From Rhodococcus pyridinivorans (GTDB lineage: Bacteria; Actinomycetota; Actinomycetes; Mycobacteriales; Mycobacteriaceae): a DNA stretch of 64,000 nt. The position numbers and the translations under genes were made by a program. The stretch covers positions 2,542,001 through 2,606,000 of the forward strand of contig NZ_FNRX01000002.1 in NCBI RefSeq assembly GCF_900105195.1. Direction: 5' to 3'. Shown here in pieces: positions 39,813 to 50,171 of the stretch (position 1 is the first letter of the stretch; each line of letters opens with the position of its first letter). Below the pieces are notes generated by a model that was given only the letters and a program-made list of their open reading frames with translations, searched no databases and was not told the origin of the DNA.

Positions 39813-40582
39813 CGCTGGCCGTGCGGGTCATCCCGTGCCTCGACGTGGACGCGGGGCGGGTGGTCAAGGGTGTCAACTTCGAGAACCTGCGCGATGCGGG
39901 TGATCCGGTCGAGCTCGCCGCCCTCTACAACGAACAGGGCGCCGACGAACTGACCTTCCTCGACGTCACCGCGTCGAGCGGTGACCGCGGCACCATGCTC
40001 GACGTCGTCACGCGCACCGCCGAGCAGGTGTTCATCCCGCTCACCGTGGGAGGTGGCGTCCGCACCGTCGAGGACGTCGACCGTCTGTTGCGTGCCGGCG
40101 CCGACAAGGTTTCGGTGAACACCGCGGCCATTGCCCGGCCCGAGGTGCTGCGCGAGATGTCCGAGCGCTTCGGCTCGCAGTGCATCGTGCTGTCGGTCGA
40201 CGCGCGCACCGTGCCCGCCGGTCAGGAACCGACGCCGAGCGGCTGGGAGGTCACCACGCACGGCGGCCGCCGCGGTACGGGGATCGACGCGGTCGAGTGG
40301 GCCCGGCGCGGCGAGGAACTCGGCGTCGGCGAGATCCTGCTCAACTCGATGGACGCCGACGGCACGAAGAACGGATTCGACCTGAAGATGATCGAGGCCG
40401 TGCGCGGGGCCGTGCACGTGCCCGTCATCGCCTCCGGGGGCGCCGGAGCCGTCGAGCATTTCGCGCCCGCCGTGCAGGCCGGTGCCGACGCGGTGCTCGC
40501 CGCGAGCGTCTTCCACTTCCGGGAGCTGACGATCGGCGAGGTCAAGGACGCGATGCGTGCGGAAGGGATCACGGTTCGATGA
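39809..40582 (+). CDS. hisF: imidazole glycerol phosphate synthase cyclase subunit
   Basis: A 257-residue TIM barrel that uses ammonia from HisH to make imidazole glycerol phosphate and AICAR. It has [19 protein letters not shown] with catalytic Asp, [13 protein letters not shown], and [15 protein letters not shown] with the second Asp. ATG 39809 overlaps the stop before it, and hisF overlaps hisI (ATGA). Confidence 0.96.
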   Translation: MTLAVRVIPCLDVDAGRVVKGVNFENLRDAGDPVELAALYNEQGADELTFLDVTASSGDRGTMLDVVTRTAEQVFIPLTVGGGVRTVEDVDRLLRAGADKVSVNTAAIARPEVLREMSERFGSQCIVLSVDARTVPAGQEPTPSGWEVTTHGGRRGTGIDAVEWARRGEELGVGEILLNSMDADGTKNGFDLKMIEAVRGAVHVPVIASGGAGAVEHFAPAVQAGADAVLAASVFHFRELTIGEVKDAMRAEGITVR

Positions 40583-40944
40583 GCAGCGACATCCTGAATC
40601 CGGCGATCGCCGCCCGGCTGAAGCGCAACGACGACGGTCTGTTCGCCGCCGTCGTGCAGGAGCGGGCCACCGGCGCCGTGCTGATGATGGCGTGGATGGA
40701 CGACGAGGCGCTCGCCCGCACCCTGGCGACCCGTAAGGCCACCTACTACTCGCGGTCGCGGCAGCAGTACTGGGTCAAGGGCGAGACGTCCGGGCACACC
40801 CAGTACGTGCACGAGGTGCGCCTCGACTGCGACGGCGACACGGTGTTGCTGGTCGTCGACCAGGTCGGTGCCGCCTGCCACACCGGCACGCACACCTGCT
40901 TCGACACCGACGTCCTGCTCGAAACGCCGCAGATCGCCGAATAG
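40579..40944 (+). CDS. hisI: phosphoribosyl-AMP cyclohydrolase
   Basis: A 121-residue zinc hydrolase that opens the adenine ring of PR-AMP. Conserved segments are [44 protein letters not shown] and [10 protein letters not shown], which holds the metal-binding Cys and His. It is monofunctional; PR-ATP pyrophosphohydrolase (HisE) is not in this window. Last gene of the his operon. Confidence 0.95.
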   Translation: MSSDILNPAIAARLKRNDDGLFAAVVQERATGAVLMMAWMDDEALARTLATRKATYYSRSRQQYWVKGETSGHTQYVHEVRLDCDGDTVLLVVDQVGAACHTGTHTCFDTDVLLETPQIAE

Positions 40945-40990
40945 CCGGGACCGATCGGCGGGTCGTGCGGCGGGCTGCGACAATGCCCGC

Positions 40991-41170
40991 ATGCCTCTCA
41001 TCCAGATCAGCCAGACGCCGGGCCTGTCCGACGAGCAGAAGGCCGAGGTGATCTCCGCAGTGACCCGCGCGTACGCCGAGGCCTCGGGCAAGAATCCGTC
41101 GTCGGTGTGGGTGACGATCACCGAGGTGCCCCGCGAGAACTGGGGTGTGGGTGGAACTCCCCTCGGCTGA
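40991..41170 (+). CDS. 4-oxalocrotonate tautomerase-family protein
   Basis: A 59-residue protein with the N-terminal catalytic proline ([21 protein letters not shown]), Arg in [10 protein letters not shown] and the [17 protein letters not shown] segment usual for this family. It would tautomerise a small keto-acid, substrate unknown. It follows hisI by 46 bp and precedes a strong hairpin. Confidence 0.82.
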   Translation: MPLIQISQTPGLSDEQKAEVISAVTRAYAEASGKNPSSVWVTITEVPRENWGVGGTPLG

Positions 41171-41261
41171 ACACCCTCGGTTACGAGGTCACCGACGCGA
41201 GCGGTGCCGTCCGGGACGAGCGCAGCCACGACCCGAACATGTCGTTCCGGGACGTACCGAG

Positions 41262-41294
41262 GAGCCGCCCCACCACGTGACGGTGGGACGGCTC
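41262..41294. terminator. bidirectional terminator hairpin
   Basis: GAGCCGCCCCACC-type arm (41262-41274) pairs with GGTGGGACGGCTC (41282-41294), 13 bp with one mismatch and a 7-nt loop. It lies between the tautomerase and the stop of the convergent MarR gene and should end both transcripts. Confidence 0.65.
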
Positions 41295-41778
41295 AGGCCT
41301 TGCCGATACCGCCGGCGATCCCCTCGTCGATCTGCTCGACTAGAACGGAACCGAGACGCGCGAGCTCGCGGACCTGGTTGTCGTCGAGGCCGTCGAACAC
41401 GAGCCTGCGCACCGCCTTCACGTGGCTCGGTGCCGCTTCGACTACTGTGTCGTAGCCGGCATCGGTGAGCACTGCGTACGAACCGCGACTGCCCGGAACG
41501 GGTTCGCGTCGAATCCAGCCGCGCTTCTCGAGGCGCGTGACGACGTGCGAGAGCCGCGACAGCGACGCGTTGGCCTCGGCGGCGAGGGCGTTGAGACGCA
41601 GTCGACGCTCGGGGTTCTCGGAGAGCAGTGCGAGGACGAAGTACTCGAAGTGCGTCATGTCGGAGTCGCGTTGCATCTGGGTGTCGAGCGCGGCCGGCAG
41701 TCGCGTGACGACGGAGACGAGCGCCCGCCAGGCGTTCTGCTGCGCCGGATCGAGCCACTGCGGGTCCTCGTTGCTCAT
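41293..41778 (-). CDS. MarR-family transcriptional regulator
   Basis: A 161-residue winged-helix regulator: dimerising N-terminal helix, then LNALAAEANASLSRLSHVVTRLEKRGWIRREPVPGSRGSYAVLTDAG, the wing. It is divergent from a LigB-type dioxygenase, with a TTGAAGCTTCAA palindrome between them, so it probably represses that gene and senses an aromatic or quinone-like compound (inference). Confidence 0.85.
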   Translation of the reverse strand: MSNEDPQWLDPAQQNAWRALVSVVTRLPAALDTQMQRDSDMTHFEYFVLALLSENPERRLRLNALAAEANASLSRLSHVVTRLEKRGWIRREPVPGSRGSYAVLTDAGYDTVVEAAPSHVKAVRRLVFDGLDDNQVRELARLGSVLVEQIDEGIAGGIGKA

Positions 41779-41862
41779 GCCTGCTCCTCGCTCGTTCGGT
41801 TTCGCTGTCGCACCCGGTCGGGGAATGGGAATGGCCGCGCGACGGGTTCTCCTCTATGATAC

Positions 41863-41874
41863 TTGAAGCTTCAA
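41863..41874. promoter_or_regulatory. MarR operator palindrome
   Basis: TTGAAGCTTCAA, a perfect 12-bp palindrome, 14 bp upstream of the dioxygenase ATG. TTGAA/TTCAA half-sites are typical of MarR operators. Confidence 0.6.
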
Positions 41875-41888
41875 CTTGAGGGGATGTC

Positions 41889-42677
41889 ATGACCATCGAT
41901 TCCGCGACCACGCCCGCCCTGTTCCTCAGTCACGGCGCCCCGCCGCTCGTCGACAGCGAACTGTGGGTCTCGCAGCTGCAGCGTTGGGCGGCCGACCTGC
42001 CGCGACCCACAGCGATCCTCGTGGTCTCGGCGCACTGGGAATCCGCTCCGCTGACCATCGGGTCGACGATCACCGGCACCCCGCTCGTGTACGACTTCGG
42101 CGGCTTCCCGCGCCGCTTCTACGAGGTGACCTACACCAGCCCCGGCGCGCCCGAACTGGCCCGGCAGGTCGCGGCACTGATGCCCGACGACGAACCGGTG
42201 GTGCAGCAGCCGAACCGAGGACTCGACCACGGTGCCTACGTACCGCTGACCGTCATGTACCCGGACGCCGACATCCCGGTGCTGCAGATCTCCCTGCCCA
42301 CCCTCGACCCGGAACGGCTGTTGCACCTCGGCGCCCGGCTGCGTCCGCTGCGTGAGCAGGGCGTACTCATCATCGGGTCCGGGTTCACCACGCACGGTCT
42401 GCCCTTCCTGCGCGACCCGCGGCCCGAGGCCGCCGCGCCGGGCTGGTCGTCGGAGTTCGACCACTGGACCGCCGAGCAACTCGCGCGCGGCGACGTCGAC
42501 GCTCTGCTGGACTTCCGGCACCGCGCACCGGGCATGCCCTACGCGCATCCGTCGGTCGAGCACTTCGCTCCGCTGTTCGTCACCCTCGGTGCCTCCGACG
42601 CCCCCGGCCGCGGCATCGACCAGGTCGTCGACGGCTTCTGGATGGGCCTGGCCAAGCGCTCGTTCCAGGTCGCCTGA
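41889..42677 (+). CDS. class III extradiol dioxygenase family protein (LigB/DODA-type)
   Basis: A 262-residue protein. [19 protein letters not shown] and [15 protein letters not shown] carry the conserved metal-binding and acid-base His residues, and [11 protein letters not shown] follows. These match the LigB/DODA family, which cleaves catecholic rings. The ATG follows GAGGGGATGTC. It is probably controlled by the divergent MarR gene. Substrate unknown. Confidence 0.85.
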   Translation: MTIDSATTPALFLSHGAPPLVDSELWVSQLQRWAADLPRPTAILVVSAHWESAPLTIGSTITGTPLVYDFGGFPRRFYEVTYTSPGAPELARQVAALMPDDEPVVQQPNRGLDHGAYVPLTVMYPDADIPVLQISLPTLDPERLLHLGARLRPLREQGVLIIGSGFTTHGLPFLRDPRPEAAAPGWSSEFDHWTAEQLARGDVDALLDFRHRAPGMPYAHPSVEHFAPLFVTLGASDAPGRGIDQVVDGFWMGLAKRSFQVA

Positions 42678-42721
42678 CGGCGGCTGCAGAGCCGGACGAG
42701 GTCCCTGGGATGATGGGGCGC

Positions 42722-44305
42722 ATGTCCGGCGAGCCCACCACCATTCCCGCAGCCACCACCGACTCCTCGGGTGGCGGCCGTTCCGATTCGACGACCACCC
42801 GCGAGCAGTTCCGCCAGCTGGCCGCCGAGCACCGCGTGGTCCCGGTGACCCGCAAGGTGCTCGCGGACGCGGAGACCCCGCTGTCGGCCTACCGCAAGCT
42901 CGCGGCCGACCGCCCCGGAACCTTCCTGCTCGAGTCGGCGGAGAACGGCCGGTCGTGGTCGCGGTGGTCGTTCATCGGCGCCGGGAGCCCGGCCGCACTG
43001 ACCGTCGTCGATGGCGACGCTGCCTGGTACGGCAACGTCCCGGCCGGCGCGCCCACGGGTGGCAACCCCGTAGACGTCCTCGGCGAGACCCTCCAGTTGC
43101 TCCACACCGACCGCATCCACGGACTGCCGCCCCTGACCAGCGGCATGGTCGGTTATCTCGGCTACGACGTCGTCCGCCATCTCGAGAAGCTGCCGACGCT
43201 CGCCGAGGACGATCTGCAGATCCCCGAAATGGTGATGCTGCTGGCCACCGACCTCGCGGCCGTCGACCACCACGAGGGCATGATCTGGCTCATCGCCAAC
43301 GCCGTGAACTGGGACGGCTCCGACGAGCGCGTCGACGAAGCCTACGACGACGCCGTCGCCCGCCTCGACCGGATGACCGCGGCCCTCGCCGCGCCCGCAC
43401 CGGCCACCGTCGCGACCTACTCGCGGCCCGAACCCGACTACCGCCGCCAGCGCACCACCGAGTCGTTCTGCACGGACGTCCGCAAACTGATCGGCGACAT
43501 CGAGGCCGGTGAGGCCTTCCAGGTGGTGCTCTCGCAGCGCTTCGAGATCGACTGCGACGCAGAGCCGATCGACGTCTACCGGATGCTCCGCGCGTCCAAC
43601 CCCAGCCCGTACATGTTTCTGCTCCACATCCCCGGCCCGGACGGTGAGACGGCCTTCTCGATCGTCGGATCGAGCCCGGAGGCGCTCGTGACGGTTTCGG
43701 ACGGGATGGCCACCACCCATCCCATCGCAGGGACCCGGTGGCGCGGCGCGAACGAGGAGGAGGACATCCTGCTCGAGAAGGACCTCGTCCACGACGAGAA
43801 GGAGAACGCCGAGCACCTCATGCTCGTCGATCTCGGCCGCAACGACCTCGGCCGGGTGTGCACGCCGGGCACCGTCGAGGTGCACGACTACCGCCACATC
43901 GAGCGGTACAGCCACGTGATGCACCTCGTCTCCACGGTCACCGGGCGACTCGCGGAGGGCAAACACGCCCTCGACGCCGTCACGGCGTGTTTCCCCGCCG
44001 GGACCCTGTCGGGGGCGCCGAAGGTGCGCGCGATGGAACTGATCGAGGAACTCGAACCCACCCGCCGCGGCATCTACGGCGGCATCGTCGGCTATCTCGA
44101 TTTCGCAGGCGACGCCGACACCGCCATCGCCATCCGCTCCGCGCTCGTCAAGGACGGCGTCGCCTACGTGCAGGCGGGTGCCGGCATCGTCGCCGACTCC
44201 GACCCGGAGGCCGAGGACACCGAGGCCCGCAACAAGGCCATGTCCGCCCTCGCCGCCGTGGCCGCCGCGTCCACCCTCACCACCTACGGCGGTGACGCAC
44301 GGTGA
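42722..44305 (+). CDS. trpE: anthranilate synthase component I
   Basis: A 527-residue chorismate-utilising enzyme that makes anthranilate with TrpG ammonia. The N-terminal LLES motif (about residues 62-65) belongs to the tryptophan feedback site, and the C-terminal catalytic part contains [22 protein letters not shown] and [15 protein letters not shown]. ATGs at 42710 and 42713 are alternatives. trpG is not adjacent. I see no Trp-rich leader in the 44 bp upstream. It overlaps the membrane gene by GTGA. Confidence 0.95.
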   Translation: MSGEPTTIPAATTDSSGGGRSDSTTTREQFRQLAAEHRVVPVTRKVLADAETPLSAYRKLAADRPGTFLLESAENGRSWSRWSFIGAGSPAALTVVDGDAAWYGNVPAGAPTGGNPVDVLGETLQLLHTDRIHGLPPLTSGMVGYLGYDVVRHLEKLPTLAEDDLQIPEMVMLLATDLAAVDHHEGMIWLIANAVNWDGSDERVDEAYDDAVARLDRMTAALAAPAPATVATYSRPEPDYRRQRTTESFCTDVRKLIGDIEAGEAFQVVLSQRFEIDCDAEPIDVYRMLRASNPSPYMFLLHIPGPDGETAFSIVGSSPEALVTVSDGMATTHPIAGTRWRGANEEEDILLEKDLVHDEKENAEHLMLVDLGRNDLGRVCTPGTVEVHDYRHIERYSHVMHLVSTVTGRLAEGKHALDAVTACFPAGTLSGAPKVRAMELIEELEPTRRGIYGGIVGYLDFAGDADTAIAIRSALVKDGVAYVQAGAGIVADSDPEAEDTEARNKAMSALAAVAAASTLTTYGGDAR

Positions 44306-44967
44306 CCGCGGAGACGCCGGACGCCGGCCCCACCACCGGACGCCGGCGCCGGCCGACCGTCATCGCCGCCCTGCTGCTCGGGGTCGGTGCGGCCCTGTTC
44401 TGGGCGTCGAGCCGAATGGCATGGGTCACCGCGGTCTCGTCCGACGGACTCGGGATCGACCGCGTCGACGACCTCGAGGGTGGCCGCTGGGCGGCGGCAC
44501 TGACCCCGCTCGCTCTCGTGCTGCTCGCGGCGGTCGCCGCCGTCTTCGCGGTGCGCGGACTCGCGCTGCGTCTCGTCTCGCTCGTGGTCGCGGCCGTCGC
44601 CGTCGCCGCCGCGATCCCCGCCGTCCGGTTGCTCACCGGCGACGCAGACCCCGAGACCGCGGCCGGTGTCGCTGCGCTGCCCGACCGCGCGACCGTGACC
44701 GCCGTCGAGACCTATCCGTTGCCCGCCGTCCTTGCGATCGTCGGCGCCGTCGCGGCCCTCGCCGCGGCGGTGACGCTGTGGCGCACCCCGCGCGAGGCGG
44801 CCGGACTGTCGTCGAAGTACGACGCCCCGGCAGCACGTCGCGAGGCGGCCGCCCGGCGCGCCGAGAACGATGAACCCCTGTCCGAACGCGGTCTGTGGGA
44901 CGCACTGGACGCAGGTGAGGATCCCACCGACGACGGTGGCGAGGGTGATACGGGCACCCGCCGGTGA
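44302..44967 (+). CDS. Trp-associated membrane protein (TIGR02234 family)
   Basis: A 221-residue membrane protein with four hydrophobic segments and a charged C-terminal tail ending [16 protein letters not shown]. The family is found between trpE and trpC in actinobacteria (Rv1610 position). It begins on the trpE stop. Its role is unknown; a link to tryptophan metabolism is inferred from position alone. Confidence 0.8.
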   Translation: MTAETPDAGPTTGRRRRPTVIAALLLGVGAALFWASSRMAWVTAVSSDGLGIDRVDDLEGGRWAAALTPLALVLLAAVAAVFAVRGLALRLVSLVVAAVAVAAAIPAVRLLTGDADPETAAGVAALPDRATVTAVETYPLPAVLAIVGAVAALAAAVTLWRTPREAAGLSSKYDAPAARREAAARRAENDEPLSERGLWDALDAGEDPTDDGGEGDTGTRR

Positions 44968-45003
44968 CCGCTGTAAACCACTTCACTACTCTTCTAGACA
45001 GAT

Positions 45004-45025
45004 CCGATGAGCTTGATCACATCGG
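45004..45025. other. hairpin upstream of trpC
   Basis: CCGATG (45004-45009) and CATCGG (45020-45025) form a 6-bp inverted repeat with a 10-nt loop in the 91-bp gap before trpC. No Trp codons are associated. It could be an operator or a minor RNA structure. Confidence 0.3.
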
Positions 45026-45058
45026 GATTGAGCAGGGTGGGAAAGGACTCGAGCCACG

Positions 45059-45868
45059 ATGACAGTTCTCGATTCGATTCTCGAAGGAGTGCGAGCAGAC
45101 GTCGCCGCCCGTGAGGCGGCCCTCGATCTCGCGTCCGTCAAGGCTGCCGCCGCAGCCGCGCCCCCACCGATCGACGCCAAGGCCGCGCTGCGCGAACCGG
45201 GCATCGCGGTCATCGCCGAAGTGAAGCGTGCCAGCCCCTCGAAGGGTGCTCTCGCCGACATCGCCGATCCCGCCGAACTCGCAGCAGCGTACGAGTCCGG
45301 AGGCGCTCGCGCCATCAGCGTTCTCACCGAGGAACGCCGATTCCACGGCAGTCTCGCCGACCTCGACGCCGTCCGTCGCGCTGTCCGTATTCCCGTACTG
45401 CGCAAGGATTTCGTGGTCGGTCCCTACCAGATCCACGAGGCGCGGGCACACGGCGCCGACATCGTGCTCCTCATCGTCGCGGCCCTCGAGCAGACCGTCC
45501 TGACGGCGCTGATCGACCGCGTCGAGTCGCTCGGCATGACCGCGCTGGTCGAGGCGCACACCGAGGAGGAGGCCGACCGTGCCCTCGAGGCGGGCGCCAC
45601 CGTCATCGGGATCAACGCCCGCAACCTCAAGACCCTCGAGGTCGACAAGACGACCTTCTCGCGCATCGCGCCGGGCCTGCCCAGCAACGTGCTCAAGATC
45701 GCCGAGTCGGGTGTTCGCGGCCCGGCCGATCTGCTCGCGTACGCGGGCGCGGGTGCCGACGCGGTGCTCGTCGGAGAGGGACTGGTGACCAGTGGGGATC
45801 CGCGCCAGGCAGTCGCCGAACTGGTGACGGTAGGCACGCATCCGTCGTGCCCCAAGCCCGCACGCTGA
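45059..45868 (+). CDS. trpC: indole-3-glycerol phosphate synthase
   Basis: A 269-residue TIM barrel that decarboxylates and cyclises Cd[15 protein letters not shown] carries the first catalytic Lys, LRKDFVV the second, and [27 protein letters not shown] follow. AAAGGA precedes the ATG. It starts a second part of the trp cluster, trpC-trpB-trpA-lgt. Confidence 0.95.
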   Translation: MTVLDSILEGVRADVAAREAALDLASVKAAAAAAPPPIDAKAALREPGIAVIAEVKRASPSKGALADIADPAELAAAYESGGARAISVLTEERRFHGSLADLDAVRRAVRIPVLRKDFVVGPYQIHEARAHGADIVLLIVAALEQTVLTALIDRVESLGMTALVEAHTEEEADRALEAGATVIGINARNLKTLEVDKTTFSRIAPGLPSNVLKIAESGVRGPADLLAYAGAGADAVLVGEGLVTSGDPRQAVAELVTVGTHPSCPKPAR

Positions 45869-45929
45869 CCGTCCCGGCAGGTCCGGACCCCCACGTGATC
45901 CGCGTCGCGTGGTGGGGCAGACTGGACGC

Positions 45930-47243
45930 GTGACTGCAGACGATTCCGCACTTTCCGCCAAGGGCCGAGGGCTTCCCTCGATGAGCGAAGCTCTCGCCAC
46001 TCCGACCGCGCACGAACCCGACGTCCGCGGCCATTTCGGAGTCTTCGGTGGCCGCTATGTGCCCGAGGCGCTCATGGCGGTGATCGAGGAGGTCACCGCT
46101 GCCTACGAGAAGGAGCGCGTCGATCCCGGCTTCCTGGCCGAACTCGACCGCCTGCAGCGCGACTACACCGGCCGCCCGTCCCCGGTCTACGAGGCCACCC
46201 GCCTGAGCGAACACGCCGGCGGAGCGCGCATCTTCCTCAAGCGCGAGGATCTCAACCACACCGGCTCGCACAAGATCAACAACGTGCTCGGGCAGGTGCT
46301 GCTCGCCAAGCGCATGGGCAAGACCCGCGTGATCGCCGAGACCGGCGCCGGCCAGCACGGCGTCGCCACCGCCACCGCATGCGCGCTGCTCGGTCTCGAA
46401 TGCCGCGTCTACATGGGCGAGGTCGACACCGAACGGCAGGCCCTCAACGTCGCGCGCATGCGTCTGCTCGGCTCCGAGGTCATCGCCGCCAAGACCGGCT
46501 CGCGCACCCTCAAGGACGCGATCAACGAGGCGATGCGCGACTGGGTCACCAACGCCGACAACACCTACTACTGCTTCGGCACCGCCGCCGGCCCGCACCC
46601 CTTCCCGGCGATGGTCCGCGACTTCCAGCGCATCATCGGCCTCGAGGCCCGCGCACAGATCCGCGAACTCACCGGTCGCCTGCCCGACGCCGTCGTCGCC
46701 TGCGTCGGCGGCGGATCGAACGCGATCGGCATCTTCCACCCGTTCATCGACGACCCGTCCGTCAAGCTCGTCGGCTGCGAGGCCGGGGGAGACGGGGTGG
46801 AGACCGGACGGCACGCCGCCACCATCGGCGGCGGCACTCACGGTGCCCTGCACGGCGCGTTCTCGTACCTGTTGCAGAACGAGGACGGCCAGACCATCGA
46901 ATCGCATTCGATCTCCGCCGGTCTCGACTATCCCGGCGTCGGCCCCGAACACGCCTGGCTCGCCGACACCGGCCGGGCCGAGTACCGCGCCGTCACCGAC
47001 AGTGAGGCCATGGAGGCCTTCGCGTTGCTGTGCCGCACCGAGGGCATCATCCCCGCTATCGAGTCGGCCCACGCCGTCGCCGGTGCCGTCGAACTCGGCC
47101 CCGAACTCGGCATGGGCGCCATCGTCCTGGTCAACCTCTCCGGCCGCGGGGACAAGGACGTCGACACCGCCGCCAAGTGGTTCGGTTACCTGCCGACCGA
47201 CGAGTCCGCCGACCGGACCGGCCCCGAAGGAGCAGCCCAGTGA
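45930..47243 (+). CDS. trpB: tryptophan synthase beta subunit
   Basis: A 437-residue PLP enzyme that joins indole and serine. The PLP lysine is in [29 protein letters not shown] and [12 protein letters not shown] follow. GTG 45930 is preferred; ATG 45981 (MSEALATP) would drop a non-conserved extension. It overlaps trpA by GTGA, consistent with forming the alpha2beta2 complex. Confidence 0.95.
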   Translation: MTADDSALSAKGRGLPSMSEALATPTAHEPDVRGHFGVFGGRYVPEALMAVIEEVTAAYEKERVDPGFLAELDRLQRDYTGRPSPVYEATRLSEHAGGARIFLKREDLNHTGSHKINNVLGQVLLAKRMGKTRVIAETGAGQHGVATATACALLGLECRVYMGEVDTERQALNVARMRLLGSEVIAAKTGSRTLKDAINEAMRDWVTNADNTYYCFGTAAGPHPFPAMVRDFQRIIGLEARAQIRELTGRLPDAVVACVGGGSNAIGIFHPFIDDPSVKLVGCEAGGDGVETGRHAATIGGGTHGALHGAFSYLLQNEDGQTIESHSISAGLDYPGVGPEHAWLADTGRAEYRAVTDSEAMEAFALLCRTEGIIPAIESAHAVAGAVELGPELGMGAIVLVNLSGRGDKDVDTAAKWFGYLPTDESADRTGPEGAAQ

Positions 47244-48043
47244 GCGCCCCGCACGAACGCCTGACCGAGATCTTCGCGACCTGCCGCGCCGAGAACCGCG
47301 CCGCACTGGTCGGTTACCTGCCGGTCGGCTATCCCACCGTCGAGCGCTCCGTCGAGGCGATGAAGACGCTCGTCGAGGGCGGCTGCGATCTCATCGAGGT
47401 CGGCATCCCCTACAGCGACCCGGTCATGGACGGCACCACCATCCAGAACGCGGCGTTCGAAGCGATCGCCAACGGCGTCCGGGTCCGCGACGTCTTCCCG
47501 GCCGTCGAGGCGATCACCGCCGCCGGCGGCGCCGCGGTCGTGATGACCTACTGGAACCTCGTGCTCAAGTACGGCGTCGAGAACTTCGCGCGCGACCTCG
47601 CGGCCGCGGGTGGACTCGGCATCATCACGCCCGACCTCGTCCCGGACGAGGCGGAAGAATGGATCGCCGCGGCCGACAAGTACGGACTCGGCAGGATCTT
47701 CCTGGTCGCACCGTCGTCGACCAACGAGCGCCTCGCGACCACCCTCGACAAGTGCCGCGGCTTCGTCTACGCCACCTCGACCATGGGTGTCACCGGCGCC
47801 CGCGACAGCGTCGACAACCGCGCGCCGGAGATCGTCGCCCGGGTGCGCACGCACTCCGACATCCCGGTCGGTGTCGGTCTCGGTGTGCGCAACGGTGCCC
47901 AGGCCGCGGAGATCGCGGGCTACGCCGACGGCGTGATCGTCGGTTCGGCGCTGGTCTCCGCCGTCGCCGAAGGGCCCGACGCGTTGCTCGCACTGACTCG
48001 GGATCTCGCGAAGGGCGTTCGCTCCGCTAACGTGCACTCGTGA
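47240..48043 (+). CDS. trpA: tryptophan synthase alpha subunit
   Basis: A 267-residue TIM barrel that cleaves indole-glycerol phosphate to indole and passes it to Trp[27 protein letters not shown] (catalytic Glu/Asp) and [10 protein letters not shown] are present. GTG start overlaps trpB, and its stop overlaps lgt (GTGA). Confidence 0.95.
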   Translation: MSAPHERLTEIFATCRAENRAALVGYLPVGYPTVERSVEAMKTLVEGGCDLIEVGIPYSDPVMDGTTIQNAAFEAIANGVRVRDVFPAVEAITAAGGAAVVMTYWNLVLKYGVENFARDLAAAGGLGIITPDLVPDEAEEWIAAADKYGLGRIFLVAPSSTNERLATTLDKCRGFVYATSTMGVTGARDSVDNRAPEIVARVRTHSDIPVGVGLGVRNGAQAAEIAGYADGVIVGSALVSAVAEGPDALLALTRDLAKGVRSANVHS

Positions 48044-49077
48044 CATCCACTGCGTCTGTTCTGGCCTATCTGCCGAGTCCGCCGCAGGGCGTCTGGTATC
48101 TCGGACCGTTCGCCCTCCGCGCCTACGCCCTGTGCATCATCGTCGGGATCGTCGTGGCGATCTGGTGGGGCGACCGCCGCTGGGTCGCACGCGGCGGACA
48201 GGCCGGCACCGTCCTCGACATCGCCGTGTGGGCGGTGCCCTTCGGTCTGATCGGTGGGCGGCTCTACCACGTGGCCACCGACTGGCAGAAGTACTTCGGA
48301 GACGGCAACGACCCGGTCGACGCCCTGAAGATCTGGGAGGGCGGCCTCGGCATCTGGGGTGCGGTCGCTTTCGGTGCGCTCGGTGCGTGGATCGGGTGCC
48401 GTCGGCGGGGGATCCCGCTGCCGGCCTTCGGGGACGCCCTCGCCCCGGCGATCCTGCTGGCGCAGGCCATCGGACGCCTCGGCAACTGGTTCAACCAGGA
48501 ACTCTACGGTCGCGAGACCACGGTGGCGTGGGGACTCGAGATCTACGAACGGCGCAACGACGCAGGTCAGGTCGCGCCCGGGCTGGTCGACGGCGTGTCC
48601 ACCGGCGAGGTGGCCTTCGTCGTGCACCCGACCTTCCTCTACGAGCTGCTGTGGAACCTCGCCGTCGTGCTGCTGTTGGTGTTCGTCGACCGAAAGTTCA
48701 CGATCGGTCACGGACGCCTGTTCGCCCTCTACGTCGCCGGGTACTGCGCGGGCCGGTTCTGGATCGAGCTGATGCGCACCGATGCGGCGACCCAGATCGC
48801 CGGTATCCGGATCAACTCGTTCACCTCGGGCATCGTATTCGTGCTTGCGGTCGCCTACTTCGTCCTCGCACGTAAGGGCCGCGAGGACCCTGCGACGCTG
48901 AATCCGGTCGCCGGGAACGCGGACGCAGAGCCGGCCGCACAGGACGAGGGCGGGGCGGCCGCAGACGAGGCCGCGCCCACTTCGGAGTCGGCGGATGCGG
49001 AGTCGGACAGCTCGTCGTCCGCCGCCGGTAGAGTCGACGAAGCGACGTCCGGAGACAGCAAAGGGGATCACCCGTGA
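48040..49077 (+). CDS. lgt: prolipoprotein diacylglyceryl transferase
   Basis: A 345-residue integral membrane enzyme that adds diacylglycerol to lipobox cysteines. GGRLYHVATDW and the Lgt signature GRLGNWFNQELYGRETTVAW are present, with seven hydrophobic segments. The C-terminus has an acidic, Ala/Glu/Asp-rich tail of about 60 residues, typical of actinobacterial Lgt. It needs the lipoproteins of this window (MetQ, two FecB types) as substrates. Stop overlaps the next gene. Confidence 0.94.
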   Translation: MTSTASVLAYLPSPPQGVWYLGPFALRAYALCIIVGIVVAIWWGDRRWVARGGQAGTVLDIAVWAVPFGLIGGRLYHVATDWQKYFGDGNDPVDALKIWEGGLGIWGAVAFGALGAWIGCRRRGIPLPAFGDALAPAILLAQAIGRLGNWFNQELYGRETTVAWGLEIYERRNDAGQVAPGLVDGVSTGEVAFVVHPTFLYELLWNLAVVLLLVFVDRKFTIGHGRLFALYVAGYCAGRFWIELMRTDAATQIAGIRINSFTSGIVFVLAVAYFVLARKGREDPATLNPVAGNADAEPAAQDEGGAAADEAAPTSESADAESDSSSSAAGRVDEATSGDSKGDHP

Positions 49078-50054
49078 CCAGACAGGACCCGGAAGCTTCG
49101 GGAGCATCCGATTCGGAGCCTGCCAAGCCGGAGCCCGACAAGACGGAGCCTGCCCAGCCCGACCTGACGAAGCGGAGCGAGTCCGCCTCCGGCGCCGACA
49201 CGCCGGAGCGGTCCTCGGAGAGCGAGCACACCCCGCCGCCCGATCTCGGACGCGCGTTCGACTACGACGCCACCGCGCAGGCCTCGTTGTCCGCTCAACC
49301 GCCCACACTCGACTCCCTCGGTGGCGCCACCGGCACTCCGGGACCGGGATGGGACACCTACTCGGGTGTCGGCAACGGACCGGGCTGGGGGACCACGCCC
49401 AGCTACCCGCCGCCGGCCGAGCACGAGTCCGACTATCCGTCCCCGGGCGACTACCCCTACGGCGAGCATCAGGGCCGGCCCGAGACCGGCACCGGACCGG
49501 TCTACGGGACACCCGACCCGCACTACCCGATCGGGTCCCCGCAGCAGGACCCGTCGCAGGGCCGGTACACCGGTCCGCAGGGAACGCAGCAGCCGGGTTA
49601 CGGTCCGCCTCCGCAGGGCGGGCAGGGTTACGGTCCGCCTCCGCAGGGCGGGCAGGGTTACGGTCCGCCTCCGCAGGGCGGGCAGGGTTACGGTCCGCCT
49701 CCGCAGAGCGGACAGGGATACGGTCCGCCGCCCGGCTACGGGGTGATGCCCGCCTACGGCTACCCCGACCCGTCGAACCCGTACGGTCACGACGCCGCAG
49801 CGCCCTTCGGACGCGATCCCTACACCGGCGAGCCGTACTCCGACAAGAGCAAGGTCACCGCAGGTGTGCTGGGGATCCTGCTCGGCGCCTTCGGTGCCGG
49901 ACGCTTCTACCTCGACCAGCCGGGCACGGCGGTCGCGCAGATCGCCGTCACGTGGCTCACCTGCGGTATCGGGGGCATCTGGCCGCTGATCGACGGCATC
50001 CTCATGCTCACCGGCAAGGTCCGCGACAAGAACGGACGCCAGCTCCGTCCGTGA
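49074..50054 (+). CDS. TM2 domain protein with Pro/Gly-rich tandem repeats
   Basis: A 326-residue protein. An acidic, disordered N-terminus is followed by five tandem units of GYGPPPQGGQ type (about residues 175-220) and a C-terminal TM2 domain with two helices (AGVLGILLGAFGAGRFYL and AVAQIAVTWLTCGIGGIWPLIDGILML). TM2 proteins are small membrane proteins of unclear role. The GTG overlaps the lgt stop. Confidence 0.82.
   Translation: MTRQDPEASGASDSEPAKPEPDKTEPAQPDLTKRSESASGADTPERSSESEHTPPPDLGRAFDYDATAQASLSAQPPTLDSLGGATGTPGPGWDTYSGVGNGPGWGTTPSYPPPAEHESDYPSPGDYPYGEHQGRPETGTGPVYGTPDPHYPIGSPQQDPSQGRYTGPQGTQQPGYGPPPQGGQGYGPPPQGGQGYGPPPQGGQGYGPPPQSGQGYGPPPGYGVMPAYGYPDPSNPYGHDAAAPFGRDPYTGEPYSDKSKVTAGVLGILLGAFGAGRFYLDQPGTAVAQIAVTWLTCGIGGIWPLIDGILMLTGKVRDKNGRQLRP
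49596..49735 (+). repeat. 30-bp tandem repeat within the TM2 gene
   Basis: Three identical 30-bp units (49596-49685), a fourth with a few substitutions (49686-49715) and a degenerate fifth. Each encodes GYGPPPQGGQ. Near-identity at the DNA level suggests recent expansion by slippage. Confidence 0.9.
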
Positions 50055-50098
50055 CATCCCGACGTCTCCGTCGCCTGTGACATCCCGACGTCTCCGTC
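50051..50098 (+). repeat. 22-bp direct repeat after the TM2 gene
   Basis: The same 22 bases, starting GTGACATCCCGACGTC, occur at 50051-50072 and 50077-50098, a 26-bp period. The first copy includes the TM2 stop codon. Confidence 0.85.
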
Positions 50099-50104
50099 CC
50101 ATCG

Positions 50105-50131
50105 GCACCCCGGCGACACGCACCGGGGTGC
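50105..50131. terminator. terminator hairpin upstream of pyk
   Basis: GCACCCCGG (50105-50113) and CCGGGGTGC (50123-50131), 9 bp perfect stem with a 9-nt loop. It ends the trpC-B-A-lgt-TM2 transcript before pyk. Confidence 0.6.
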
Positions 50132-50171
50132 TGGGATGGAGGGTCGCAGGCTCGGAGGCTAGGCTCGAAGC

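Noticed and set aside
41171..41280. Readable tail [21 protein letters not shown] after the tautomerase
   Set aside because: Only about 35 codons, no start and no family recognised. It could be a remnant, but evidence is too weak to call a pseudogene.
42678..42721. Possible tryptophan attenuator before trpE
   Set aside because: The gap is only 44 bp, with no Trp-codon run and no terminator/antiterminator pair.
49596..49715. CRISPR-like array
   Set aside because: The repeats are tandem without spacers and encode in-frame GYGPPPQGGQ units.
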